From an uncultured Clostridia bacterium (GTDB lineage Bacteria; Bacillota; Clostridia; Oscillospirales; Acutalibacteraceae): 7,788 bases of DNA. Made by a program: the position numbers and the translations under genes. The notes under the pieces were generated by a model. That model made no database searches. It had not been told where the DNA came from and was given only the letters and a program-made list of their open reading frames with translations. The DNA is taken from the NCBI GenBank assembly GCA_946539105.1, contig CAMNHG010000059.1, forward strand, positions 1 to 7,788, written 5' to 3'. This document shows, piece by piece, positions 1 to 6,596 of this stretch (within the stretch, counting starts at the first letter, position 1; each line of letters begins with the position of its first letter).

Positions 1-1376
1 CTGTACGCCATATACACGTCGGTTTTTGATACAATCTCGAACGGCGCGTGCATTGAAAGCACCGGAACGCCGAGGTCGATTACGTCGACGTTCATATTCG
101 CGACGTACTTTGCGATTGTACCGCCGCCGCCGAGGTCAACCCTGCCGAGCTCGCCGATTTGCCAAACGATGCCGTTGTTCTCGAGCAGCGACCTGATTTG
201 TCCCATATACTCCGCCGAAGCGTCCGAGGTGTCGTACTTTCCGCCGTGGCCCGTGTACTTCGAAATTACCACGCCGTCGTTGATGTAGCAGCTGTTCTTA
301 GCCTCAAACGCCGACGCGTAGGTCGGATCAAAAGCCGCGTTAACGTCGGCAGAAAGGCAGGTGCTCTTTGAAATCGCACGGTAGCCGGGGATTCCGTCCT
401 GAGATGCCAGGTCGTAGATAAAGTAACGCAAAAAGTCGCTCTGCATACCCGTGTTGCCGTCGCTGCCGATTTCCTCTTTATCGGTCAGGTAGGTGATACA
501 GGTGCTCTCGGGAGCTTCCGCGTCGAGTGCCGCCATCAGCGCGGGATAAGCGCAGACCTTGTCGTCGTGGCCGTAGCCGCCAATCATACTTCTGTCAAAG
601 CCGATGTCCTTCGCCTTAAAGCTCGGCACAAGGCACAGCTCAGCCGACAAAAAGTCGTTCTCGGTAATGCCGTATTTGTCGTTTAAAATCTTCATAACAT
701 TGAGCTTTACAAGCTCCTTTTCGTCCTCTGCCTCGTCAAGCGCGCGCGAGCCTACAAGAACGTTCAAATCCTCGCCGGTAAACGCCTTTGCCATCGGCTT
801 AGTCACCTGCTCCTGGGCAAGGTGGGGGAGAAGGTCGGTTACGCAGAAGCAGCTTTCGTCCTCGTTATCGCCCCAGATAATGTCAACGGTGCTGCCGTCG
901 AGCTTCACAACTCTGCCGTGAAGCGTCAGCGGAATTGCCGTCCACTGGTACTTTTTAAGTCCGCCGTAGTAGTGGGTTTTGAAAAGCGCGAGCTTGTTGC
1001 TCTCGTAAAGCGGATTGGGCTTAAGGTCAATCCTCGGTGAGTCGATGTGGGCAATCGCCAAGCGCGCGCCGTTTTTAACGCCGTTTTTGCCGATAACCGC
1101 AAGGGCGATCGCCTTGCCGCGGTTCACATAATATACCTTGTCGCCGGGCTTGTAATCCCCCTCGGGATTGTACTCGGTAAAGCCGTTTGCCTTCGCAAGC
1201 TCCAGCGAATACTCCACTGCCTCGCGTTCAACGGGCGACTTGTTCAAAAACTTTTTGTAGCCCTCGCAAAAGCCGTCAGCCTTTTCGATAACCTCGGCGG
1301 TCAGCTTTTTTTGCTTGTTTTCCTCCATCATTACGCTCTCGCGCAGGAGTTGTGTTTTTGTCTTTTCGTCTGCCAT
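1..1376 (-). CDS. M18 family zinc aminopeptidase (C-terminus cut by window edge)
   Basis: Cytosolic metalloaminopeptidase of family M18 (aspartyl aminopeptidase / aminopeptidase I type), which removes N-terminal residues from peptides using two metal ions. The 458 residues visible carry the family's metal and catalytic motifs in order: HIDSPR with His110, GGYGHDDK with the bridging Asp at 271 or 272, DKEEIGSDGNTGM with the Glu pair 301-302 (general base and ligand), SADVNAA with Asp344, and SMHAPFE with His443. All expected ligands are therefore present. Only about 10-15 residues should be missing beyond the left edge, judging from the usual 460-480 aa length. The start is ATG at 1376, preceded by AAAGGAAG (1390-1383) six bases away. 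It is the last visible gene of the minus-strand operon, 25 nt after the transglycosylase, with no terminator between. The family is clear. Substrate preference (acidic versus broad) cannot be read from the sequence, so no symbol is given. Confidence 0.95.
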   Translation of the reverse strand, partial: MADEKTKTQLLRESVMMEENKQKKLTAEVIEKADGFCEGYKKFLNKSPVEREAVEYSLELAKANGFTEYNPEGDYKPGDKVYYVNRGKAIALAVIGKNGVKNGARLAIAHIDSPRIDLKPNPLYESNKLALFKTHYYGGLKKYQWTAIPLTLHGRVVKLDGSTVDIIWGDNEDESCFCVTDLLPHLAQEQVTKPMAKAFTGEDLNVLVGSRALDEAEDEKELVKLNVMKILNDKYGITENDFLSAELCLVPSFKAKDIGFDRSMIGGYGHDDKVCAYPALMAALDAEAPESTCITYLTDKEEIGSDGNTGMQSDFLRYFIYDLASQDGIPGYRAISKSTCLSADVNAAFDPTYASAFEAKNSCYINDGVVISKYTGHGGKYDTSDASAEYMGQIRSLLENNGIVWQIGELGRVDLGGGGTIAKYVANMNVDVIDLGVPVLSMHAPFEIVSKTDVYMAY

Positions 1377-1401
1377 TTATATCTTCCTTTCCATTCTTAT
1401 T

Positions 1402-2028
1402 TTATGAAAAATACAGCTCAATATACTTTTGCTTGGCGTTTTCAACCTTGACCACATACTCGCTCGTCTCGGGGTAGGGAATAACGTCAAGCGTCATTCC
1501 GTCGGGACTGCAGTTTGGGTCTTTAAGCCAGTTTGAAACCTCAAACCCTGCGTTGTACGCCGCAACGGCGCATTTTTCGTTGCCGTAGTAGTCCAAAAAG
1601 TATCTGAGCAGATAACTTCCGTAGTCAATGTTCACCGAAGGCGTGTATAAATCCTCGGTGGTGTATTTGCCTGCTTCTCCGCGCATTTCCTGAAGCCAGT
1701 CAAAGGTCTCGGGCATAATCTGCATTAGTCCTAACGCTCCGACTGATGAACCTGCATCGGGATCAAAGCGGCTCTCGGTATGTATAACTCCGTAAATGAG
1801 CGCGGGTTGAAGGTTATAGTCCTTTGCCGCCTTGTTCACGAGGTCGGTGTATTCAAGCGGATAAGCGGTTTTTTCAAGGTTATTCTCGGTCTTTTTATAA
1901 AAGTTTGTCGACACAAGCACCGCTGTAACGGCAAGCGCGACCGCGATTATTGAGATTATTACGACCTTAACCTTTCCGCCGCCTTTTTTTGTGCGGCGTT
2001 TTCTTGTACGGCGTGCTCTCTGCGCCAT
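1402..2028 (-). CDS. Membrane-anchored lytic transglycosylase (SLT/GH23-like)
   Basis: Cleaves the MurNAc-GlcNAc bond of peptidoglycan with formation of 1,6-anhydro ends, acting at the outer face of the membrane. The 208-aa protein starts with a very basic segment (RARRTRKRRTKKGGGKVK), then one hydrophobic helix (about residues 19-41), so it should be an N-in, C-out anchored enzyme. The SLT domain covers about 58-208. Glu85 in HTESRFDP is the expected catalytic acid, followed by the family's GALGLMQIMP (97-106) and AYNAG (157-161). It resembles the small one-domain soluble-lytic-transglycosylase proteins found in many clostridia. ATG at 2028 has a good site, GAGGTG (2039-2034), which overlaps the coaE stop codon, so translation is probably coupled. 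Its presence in an operon of translation and CoA genes is common operon packing and does not point to a special role. Confidence 0.93.
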   Translation of the reverse strand: MAQRARRTRKRRTKKGGGKVKVVIISIIAVALAVTAVLVSTNFYKKTENNLEKTAYPLEYTDLVNKAAKDYNLQPALIYGVIHTESRFDPDAGSSVGALGLMQIMPETFDWLQEMRGEAGKYTTEDLYTPSVNIDYGSYLLRYFLDYYGNEKCAVAAYNAGFEVSNWLKDPNCSPDGMTLDVIPYPETSEYVVKVENAKQKYIELYFS

Positions 2029-2032
2029 TACA

Positions 2033-2623
2033 TCACCTCGATTTTACCGCGGCGATAAGCTCAAGCGTTTTTTGCTCCAAGCCGCCGTCAGTGTTGTTCT
2101 CTATAATATAGTCGGAATTAGCTCTGAAAAATTCCTCGCTGAACTGCGCGTTGATTCTCTGCCGCGCTTCAATCTCTGTAATGCCGTCGCGGTTCATTAT
2201 ACGCTTTAGTCTTACGTTCTCGCTCGCGACAACGCTCACAATCACATCGCAGATAACGTCAATTCCGCTCTCAAAAAGCTGCGGCGCGTCAAAAACCGCG
2301 CAGCCGTTAACTGCTTTAAGCTCCTTTAGCGTTTCGCTGAGCACAAAGGGATGAACGATTCCGCCGAGTGCCCTTGTGTTATCCTTTGAAGAAAACGCTC
2401 TTTTCGCGAGGAGCTTTCTGTTCAGCGTTCCGTCAGGATTTATAATATCGCTGCCGAAGCGCGCGGCAACCGCGCCAAGGCAGTATTCGTTTTGCTCGTA
2501 CACCCTTGTTACAAGGCTGTCTGCGTTTATTACGGCAAAGCCGTTTTGTTCAAAAATCCGCGCCACGGTGCTTTTTCCCGCGCCGCTCTGACCGGTCAAG
2601 CCGATTATTTTAACTCTTTTCAA
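2033..2623 (-). CDS. coaE: Dephospho-CoA kinase
   Basis: Phosphorylates the 3' hydroxyl of dephospho-CoA with ATP, the last step of coenzyme A synthesis in the cytosol. With the start chosen here the protein has 196 aa, normal for CoaE. The P-loop GQSGAGKST lies at residues 11-19, the substrate-side NADSL motif near 35, and DAPQLFESG matches the family's D-x-P-L-L-F-E motif with Gln in place of the first Leu. RDGITEIEARQRINAQ is the usual lid and base region. No ATG is available. TTG at 2623 is preferred over TTG at 2629 because GAGGTG (2636-2631) is 7 nt from the former but only 1 nt from the latter. The gene overlaps the 3' end of ywlC by 14 nt, which suggests translational coupling. The function is certain; the exact start is likely but unproven. 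Confidence 0.94.
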   Translation of the reverse strand: MKRVKIIGLTGQSGAGKSTVARIFEQNGFAVINADSLVTRVYEQNEYCLGAVAARFGSDIINPDGTLNRKLLAKRAFSSKDNTRALGGIVHPFVLSETLKELKAVNGCAVFDAPQLFESGIDVICDVIVSVVASENVRLKRIMNRDGITEIEARQRINAQFSEEFFRANSDYIIENNTDGGLEQKTLELIAAVKSR

Positions 2624-3644
2624 GGTCAATCACCTCAAAGCCTGCCGCGCGTATAAGGCGGTTATATACGGCGAGTCCCACGCCGTCGGTGGACGGCAGA
2701 CGGGTGTAAACCGTCACGATATTTCCGTAGCCGTCAATTCTCCGCAGGCTGTCAAACAGCCTTTGCGCGTGAGCTTCATAGTCGTTCTTTTTGCCGAGCG
2801 AAATGTACTTTACGCTCAGCTTTTCAACGTCCTCGTCGCAGCAGAGCGCGGCAACACCTTTTCCGCCGCAGCGGTTTACGTAATTTATGAAATCATCATC
2901 AGTGCATTTGAGCAGGATAACATTCGCCTTTGGCGCGTAATGCTTGTATTTCATTCCCGGGCTTGCCGCCTTCTGACCGTCCTTCAGCTTGTTGAGCACC
3001 GCGCTGTCAAGCTCGACCTCACCTAAAACCTCGCGGAGTTCTTCAAGCGTTACCTTGCCCGGGCGCAAAAGCCTCGGAGTATCCTCTGCAAGCGTGATAA
3101 CCGTGCTCTCTACGCCTACGCCGCACGCTCCGCCGTCAAATACCGCGTCAATCTTGCCGTTTAAATCGTTCATAACGTGCTGTGCCGTGGTCGGGCTCGG
3201 TGAGCCCGAAAGGTTAGCCGACGGCGCGGCAAGCGGAGTATTCGCGGCTTTTATAATCGCCCTTGCCGAGGGATGGCTCGGCAGTCGGATTGCCACGGTG
3301 TCAAGTCCTGCTGAAACTTCATCGGGGATGATATCGCCCTTTTTCATAATAATTGTCAGCGGACCCGGCCAAAAAGCCTTTGCCAGCTTTCTTGCCGATT
3401 CGGGTATTTCTCGGACAAGAGCGAACCGCTCGATGTCCTCAAATTCCGCGACGTGGACAATCAGCGGATTATCCATCGGTCTGCCTTTCGCCGCAAAAAT
3501 CTTTGCCACCGCCTTGCCGTTCAGCGCGTCCGCGGCAAGTCCGTAGACCGTCTCGGTCGGGATGGCGGCAAGTCCGCCGTTTTTCAGAATTTCGGCGGTT
3601 TTAATTATATTTTCGGGTGTATTGGTAAACAGTTGAGTTTTCAT
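2610..3644 (-). CDS. ywlC: L-threonylcarbamoyladenylate synthase, Sua5 type
   Basis: Makes threonylcarbamoyl-AMP from threonine, bicarbonate and ATP, the first step of t6A37 modification of ANN-decoding tRNAs; the TsaD complex later transfers the group. The 344 aa give the two-domain Sua5/YwlC form rather than the short TsaC form. The YrdC-like catalytic domain (about 10-205) carries PTETVYGLAADA (29-40), KGRP (53-56) and SANLSG (142-147). The interdomain signature SPGMKYKHYAPKA (228-240) leads into the C-terminal Sua5 domain (about 240-340). The start is ATG at 3644, one base after the prfA stop codon (3648-3646). No strong ribosome binding site precedes it, so re-initiation after prfA is likely. 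Its end overlaps coaE. A prfA-ywlC neighbourhood is typical of Firmicutes. Confidence 0.95.
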   Translation of the reverse strand: MKTQLFTNTPENIIKTAEILKNGGLAAIPTETVYGLAADALNGKAVAKIFAAKGRPMDNPLIVHVAEFEDIERFALVREIPESARKLAKAFWPGPLTIIMKKGDIIPDEVSAGLDTVAIRLPSHPSARAIIKAANTPLAAPSANLSGSPSPTTAQHVMNDLNGKIDAVFDGGACGVGVESTVITLAEDTPRLLRPGKVTLEELREVLGEVELDSAVLNKLKDGQKAASPGMKYKHYAPKANVILLKCTDDDFINYVNRCGGKGVAALCCDEDVEKLSVKYISLGKKNDYEAHAQRLFDSLRRIDGYGNIVTVYTRLPSTDGVGLAVYNRLIRAAGFEVIDLEKS

Positions 3645-3645
3645 T

Positions 3646-4722
3646 TTAATTCTGTTCCATACTCTCTTTCAGCTTTTCGGCTCTGTCGGCGGTAATCAGT
3701 GCGTCGATTACCTCGTCGAGGTTGCCGTTGAGGATATCCTCGAGCTTGTAAAGCGTGAGTCCGATTCTGTGGTCGGTCAGCCTGCCCTGAGGATAGTTGT
3801 AGGTGCGGATTCGCTCGCTTCTGTCGCCGGTGCCGACCTGCGATTTGCGGTTTTCGGCAATTTCGCTCGCCTGTTTGTCCTGCTTTTCCTTTAACAGACG
3901 GCTTTTGAGCACCTTAAGTGCCTTATCCTTGTTCTTGTACTGGCTTCGCTCGTCCTGACATTCCACAACCGTGCCGGTCGGCAGGTGGGTTATGCGGATG
4001 GCGGAGCTTGTTTTGTTGATGTGCTGTCCGCCCGCGCCGCTTGAACGGAAGGTGTCAATTTTCAAATCCTTAGGATCGATTTCAAGCTCAACGTCCTCGG
4101 CCTCGGGGAGCACCGCAACGGTGGTTGTCGAGGTGTGAACGCGTCCCTGGCTCTCGGTCTCGGGCACTCGCTGAACGCGGTGAACGCCGCTCTCATACTT
4201 AAAGCGCGAATACGCGCCCTCGCCCTCTATCATAAATGAAATTTCCTTGTAGCCGCCCAGCTCGGTCTCGTTGGCGTTGATAACCTCAACCTTGTAGCCG
4301 CGCTTTTCGGCGTACATCGAGTACATTCTGAACAATACCGCCGAGAACAGCGCGCTTTCCTCGCCGCCGGCTCCTCCGCGGATTTCGATTATTACGTTTC
4401 GCTCGTCGTTGGGATCCTTGGGCAGGAGCAGAATTTTGAGCTGCTCGGACAGCTTTTCGATATTTTCCTTTGCCTCGTCAAGCTCAGCCTGCGCCAATTC
4501 TTTAAGCTCCGAATCCGATGAGTCCTCTAAAATTTCAAGGCTCTCCTTTTCGGACTGCACCGCGCTTTTGTACTCGCGGTAGGTCTGCACAAGCTCCTCA
4601 ATCGACTTGATTTCCTTCATTATCTTTTGGTATTCCTCGGGGTCGGACGCCACCGACGGCTCATAAAGCCGCGAGTTAAGCTCGGAATACCGCTTGTCAA
4701 AAATCTCTATTTTCTCAAACAT
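3646..4722 (-). CDS. prfA: Peptide chain release factor 1
   Basis: Recognises UAA and UAG in the ribosomal A site and triggers hydrolysis of the finished peptide. The 358 aa equal the family's normal length. The GGQ catalytic tripeptide is at 231-233 in SSGAGGQHINKT. The stop-codon reading loop has PET at 187-189 in RVPETESQGR; this P-x-T form marks RF1, whereas RF2 has SPF. An acidic coiled-coil-like N-terminal domain (1-100) and the conserved GGAGGEES (116-123) and SGVHRVQR (178-185) are present. The start is ATG at 4722 with CGGAG (4733-4729) overlapping the DUF951 stop. No prmC, the methyltransferase that modifies the GGQ glutamine, lies upstream, although many clostridia have it there; it is presumably elsewhere. 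Identification is secure. Confidence 0.97.
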   Translation of the reverse strand: MFEKIEIFDKRYSELNSRLYEPSVASDPEEYQKIMKEIKSIEELVQTYREYKSAVQSEKESLEILEDSSDSELKELAQAELDEAKENIEKLSEQLKILLLPKDPNDERNVIIEIRGGAGGEESALFSAVLFRMYSMYAEKRGYKVEVINANETELGGYKEISFMIEGEGAYSRFKYESGVHRVQRVPETESQGRVHTSTTTVAVLPEAEDVELEIDPKDLKIDTFRSSGAGGQHINKTSSAIRITHLPTGTVVECQDERSQYKNKDKALKVLKSRLLKEKQDKQASEIAENRKSQVGTGDRSERIRTYNYPQGRLTDHRIGLTLYKLEDILNGNLDEVIDALITADRAEKLKESMEQN

Positions 4723-4725
4723 AAC

Positions 4726-4905
4726 TTACTCCGTAATTACATTCTTAATGTTTTTCTCTGCCTTTTTGCGCGGAACCATAACCTCGCGTCCGCAGTTGTC
4801 ACAGCGGATTTTAAAATCCATCCCCACGCGCAAAACGGTAAAGGTCCTGCCGCCGCACGGATGTTGCTTTTTCATTTCAAGTTTATCTCCGACGTTTATA
4901 TTCAA
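4726..4905 (-). CDS. DUF951 family small zinc-ribbon-like protein
   Basis: A 59-aa protein of the DUF951 (YyzM-like) family found in Firmicutes; its function is unknown. HPCGG (15-19), the RVGMDFKIRC stretch (26-35) and CDNC (35-38) are the family hallmarks, and the three cysteines suggest metal binding. The C-terminus is basic (PRKKAEKNIKNV). The start is TTG at 4905, chosen for three reasons: GGTGAGGTG (4920-4912) sits six bases upstream, 59 aa fits the family's usual length of about 60-70, and the next upstream in-frame start, TTG at 4953, is itself the first base of the promoter's -35 box and so cannot be in the message. It is the first gene of the operon, three bases before prfA. Some DUF951 homologues sit near translation or chromosome-segregation genes, so a nucleic-acid role is possible but not shown. 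Confidence 0.88.
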   Translation of the reverse strand: MNINVGDKLEMKKQHPCGGRTFTVLRVGMDFKIRCDNCGREVMVPRKKAEKNIKNVITE

Positions 4906-4911
4906 GAAAAA

Positions 4912-4920
4912 CACCTCACC
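4912..4920 (-). promoter_or_regulatory. Ribosome binding site fixing the DUF951 start
   Basis: GGTGAGGTG on the minus strand ends six bases before the TTG codon at 4905. The predicted transcription start (about 4918) lies inside this site, so the leader would be only about 13 nt. Confidence 0.7.
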
Positions 4921-4924
4921 CTTT

Positions 4925-4953
4925 ATTATACACCATATCAATCTACTTTTCAA
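4925..4953 (-). promoter_or_regulatory. Sigma-A promoter of the DUF951-prfA operon
   Basis: On the minus strand TTGAAA (4953-4948) is followed after exactly 17 bases by a perfect TATAAT (4930-4925). This is a near-consensus housekeeping promoter, fitting the housekeeping genes it serves. Transcription should begin at about 4918. Confidence 0.88.
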
Positions 4954-4986
4954 GCGAAGATAAACGGCGATACAGCAGGGGGATAA

Positions 4987-5015
4987 TAGACATTTTTTTG
5001 TATTTATGCTATGAT
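4987..5015 (+). promoter_or_regulatory. Sigma-A-like promoter of the sigma factor-dockerin unit
   Basis: TAGACA (4987-4992, one mismatch to TTGACA), a 17-base spacer rich in T, and TATGAT (5010-5015, one mismatch to TATAAT). Transcription should start near 5022, leaving a leader of about 93 nt that begins very A/T-rich. It is divergent to the prfA-operon promoter; the two -35 boxes are 33 bases apart. Confidence 0.78.
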
Positions 5016-5114
5016 AAAAATAAATTAAAAAAATTTTAAAAAAAATGCAAACCTTTTTTAAACTCCCGAGTCCTTTTTAATGAACAGGGCAAAAAAGAGG
5101 GAAGTGAGGATAAA

Positions 5115-6569
5115 ATGAACAAACAGCCGAAATTCAAAATAGATAACGCAAAGCTCACCAGGCTTGTCGCCAAGGCGCAGGGCGGAAACCAAAAGGCACT
5201 TGACGAAGTTGTCAATATGGTGAGCGGATATATATACTATTACTGCCTTACCCTGTTGGGCGATGAGGAGAAATCGAAGGACGCAGTGCAGGATATTTTA
5301 CTAACAATGCTGAAAAAGCTCGATTCGCTTGCCGATCCAAAGGCGTTTTTGGGCTGGATAAAAACAATCACATCAAATTATTGCAAAACAAAGCTGACTC
5401 GCTCAAAGGACAATTTAAGTCTTGACGAGGGTACGTGGGATTTTGCCGACGAAAACGAGCAAATCTGTCCGTCAAAGTCGGCGGAAACCTCCGAGGTTTG
5501 CGGATATGTCCGCGAAGCTGTCAAGGCTTTGCCACAGCTTTTGCGCGAGAGCGTGATGATGTTTTACTTCAATCAAATGAGCGTAAAGGAAATTGCCGAA
5601 ACCCTGGAGGTAAACGAAAACACCGTCAAAAGCCGACTTCACTCGGCGCGCAAGACGATGAAAAAGCACCTCGAGCAGTACGGCGGAGCGGCTCTCGCTT
5701 CGTGCGCGGTACCGCCGATGTCGCTGGTATCTTTCAGCCTTATCGAGGGCGCGGAAACGCAGAAAAATATTCTCATTCCCTACGCTACTCAGTCAGGCGC
5801 GGTAAAGCTCGCCTCGATTAACCCGGTCAAGGCGGCAGGCTCGTTTCCGCTTAAGGCGGCGGCAATCGGAGCGGCGTGCGTTGTTGTAATCGGCGCGGCA
5901 GGAGCGGCTGCGGCGTCAGGCTCTTTCGGCGGCAAAAGCCCCGAACAAGCTCCGAAGCCGACGGAAAAGGTTTTCAGCATTCAGCAGACTACCGCTCAGC
6001 CAAAAACCGAAGCTCCGACAAACGCTTACAACACAGCACCGTTCGCGGAAAACCGCGGAGGCTCCGATAACAAAAGCGAAAGCAAAGGCACAGAGCCTGC
6101 GCAAAATCAGGAATACACAAGGGCGCAGTCAACACCTCAAAGCTCTGCCGCGCAAAACACGGAACCGGCGGCAACCGAACCTTCCGAGACGGAAAAAACC
6201 ATTACAGCGTCGCTTAATATTAAAATTGATAAAAACTCTTTCGGCGATTTCCAATTCGACGACTCTCAAAAAATATTCTGCAGAATAGTTAACGAGACAT
6301 CACACTATGTTGTAACCGAAATTTCGGCTATGACAAGGGTTGGCAACTCGGATATGTGGAAATACGACTTTGCCGAGCACAGTCATCATATTTTTATGTA
6401 TGACGGAGATAAATACACAGTGAGTATTTTTGGCGGAGGAATAGGATCGATTGAACCGCTCACGATAGAATCGTTCGATACCGCAAAGGCGTACACCGCT
6501 GTTTATACGGGTAAGGAATCCTATGACGAGGTTACGAGAACAACATATTCGGTTTACAAGTGGACATAA
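5115..6569 (+). CDS. ECF-like sigma factor fused to a transmembrane helix and external sensor-like domain
   Basis: A 484-aa protein with a sigma-70 family N-terminal half. Region 2 covers about 15-98 (DAVQDILLTMLKKL at 56-69, AFLGWIKTITSNYCKTKL at 77-94). Region 4 covers about 132-186, with a helix-turn-helix SVKEIAETLEVNENTVKSRL (156-175). A 60-residue segment follows, then a single Ala/Gly-rich hydrophobic helix (about 247-268) preceded by Lys231, 239 and 247, which favours N-in, C-out. Residues 271-362 are a Ser/Thr/Pro/Glu/Gln-rich linker like those of exported proteins. Residues about 365-484 form a beta-rich domain homologous to the one in the next gene. No zinc-binding anti-sigma motif is seen. 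The likely role, by inference, is a membrane-tethered transcription factor that reads an extracellular ligand, perhaps a glycan. ECF sigma factors with C-terminal membrane and carbohydrate-binding extensions are known (e.g. actinobacterial ECF52). Start: ATG 5115, preceded by GTGAGGA. The nearest alternative is a sigma-like protein that no longer binds polymerase. Confidence 0.88.
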   Translation: MNKQPKFKIDNAKLTRLVAKAQGGNQKALDEVVNMVSGYIYYYCLTLLGDEEKSKDAVQDILLTMLKKLDSLADPKAFLGWIKTITSNYCKTKLTRSKDNLSLDEGTWDFADENEQICPSKSAETSEVCGYVREAVKALPQLLRESVMMFYFNQMSVKEIAETLEVNENTVKSRLHSARKTMKKHLEQYGGAALASCAVPPMSLVSFSLIEGAETQKNILIPYATQSGAVKLASINPVKAAGSFPLKAAAIGAACVVVIGAAGAAAASGSFGGKSPEQAPKPTEKVFSIQQTTAQPKTEAPTNAYNTAPFAENRGGSDNKSESKGTEPAQNQEYTRAQSTPQSSAAQNTEPAATEPSETEKTITASLNIKIDKNSFGDFQFDDSQKIFCRIVNETSHYVVTEISAMTRVGNSDMWKYDFAEHSHHIFMYDGDKYTVSIFGGGIGSIEPLTIESFDTAKAYTAVYTGKESYDEVTRTTYSVYKWT

Positions 6570-6582
6570 TGAAATTTTTACG

Positions 6583-6588
6583 AAAGGA
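6583..6588 (+). promoter_or_regulatory. Ribosome binding site fixing the dockerin gene start
   Basis: AAAGGA ends eight bases before the ATG at 6597. It overlaps the alternative ATG at 6588, which therefore cannot be the main start. Confidence 0.75.
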
Positions 6589-6596
6589 TGTTATTT

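Noticed and set aside
159..1451. Several plus-strand open frames of 70-134 codons
   Set aside because: They lie antisense to the clear M18 aminopeptidase frame and have no recognisable protein or consistent ribosome binding site.
2989..3546. Plus-strand open frame of 185 codons
   Set aside because: It is antisense to the catalytic domain of the Sua5-type synthase; its composition mirrors the GC-rich opposite strand and no domain is recognisable.
4906..4953. Longer N-terminus for the DUF951 protein (start at 4953)
   Set aside because: The start would be the -35 box of the operon promoter, and the extra 16 residues translate the promoter and ribosome binding site.
6588..6596. Start of the dockerin protein at ATG 6588
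   Set aside because: This ATG overlaps the ribosome binding site AAAGGA; ATG 6597 has proper spacing and gives a normal signal peptide.
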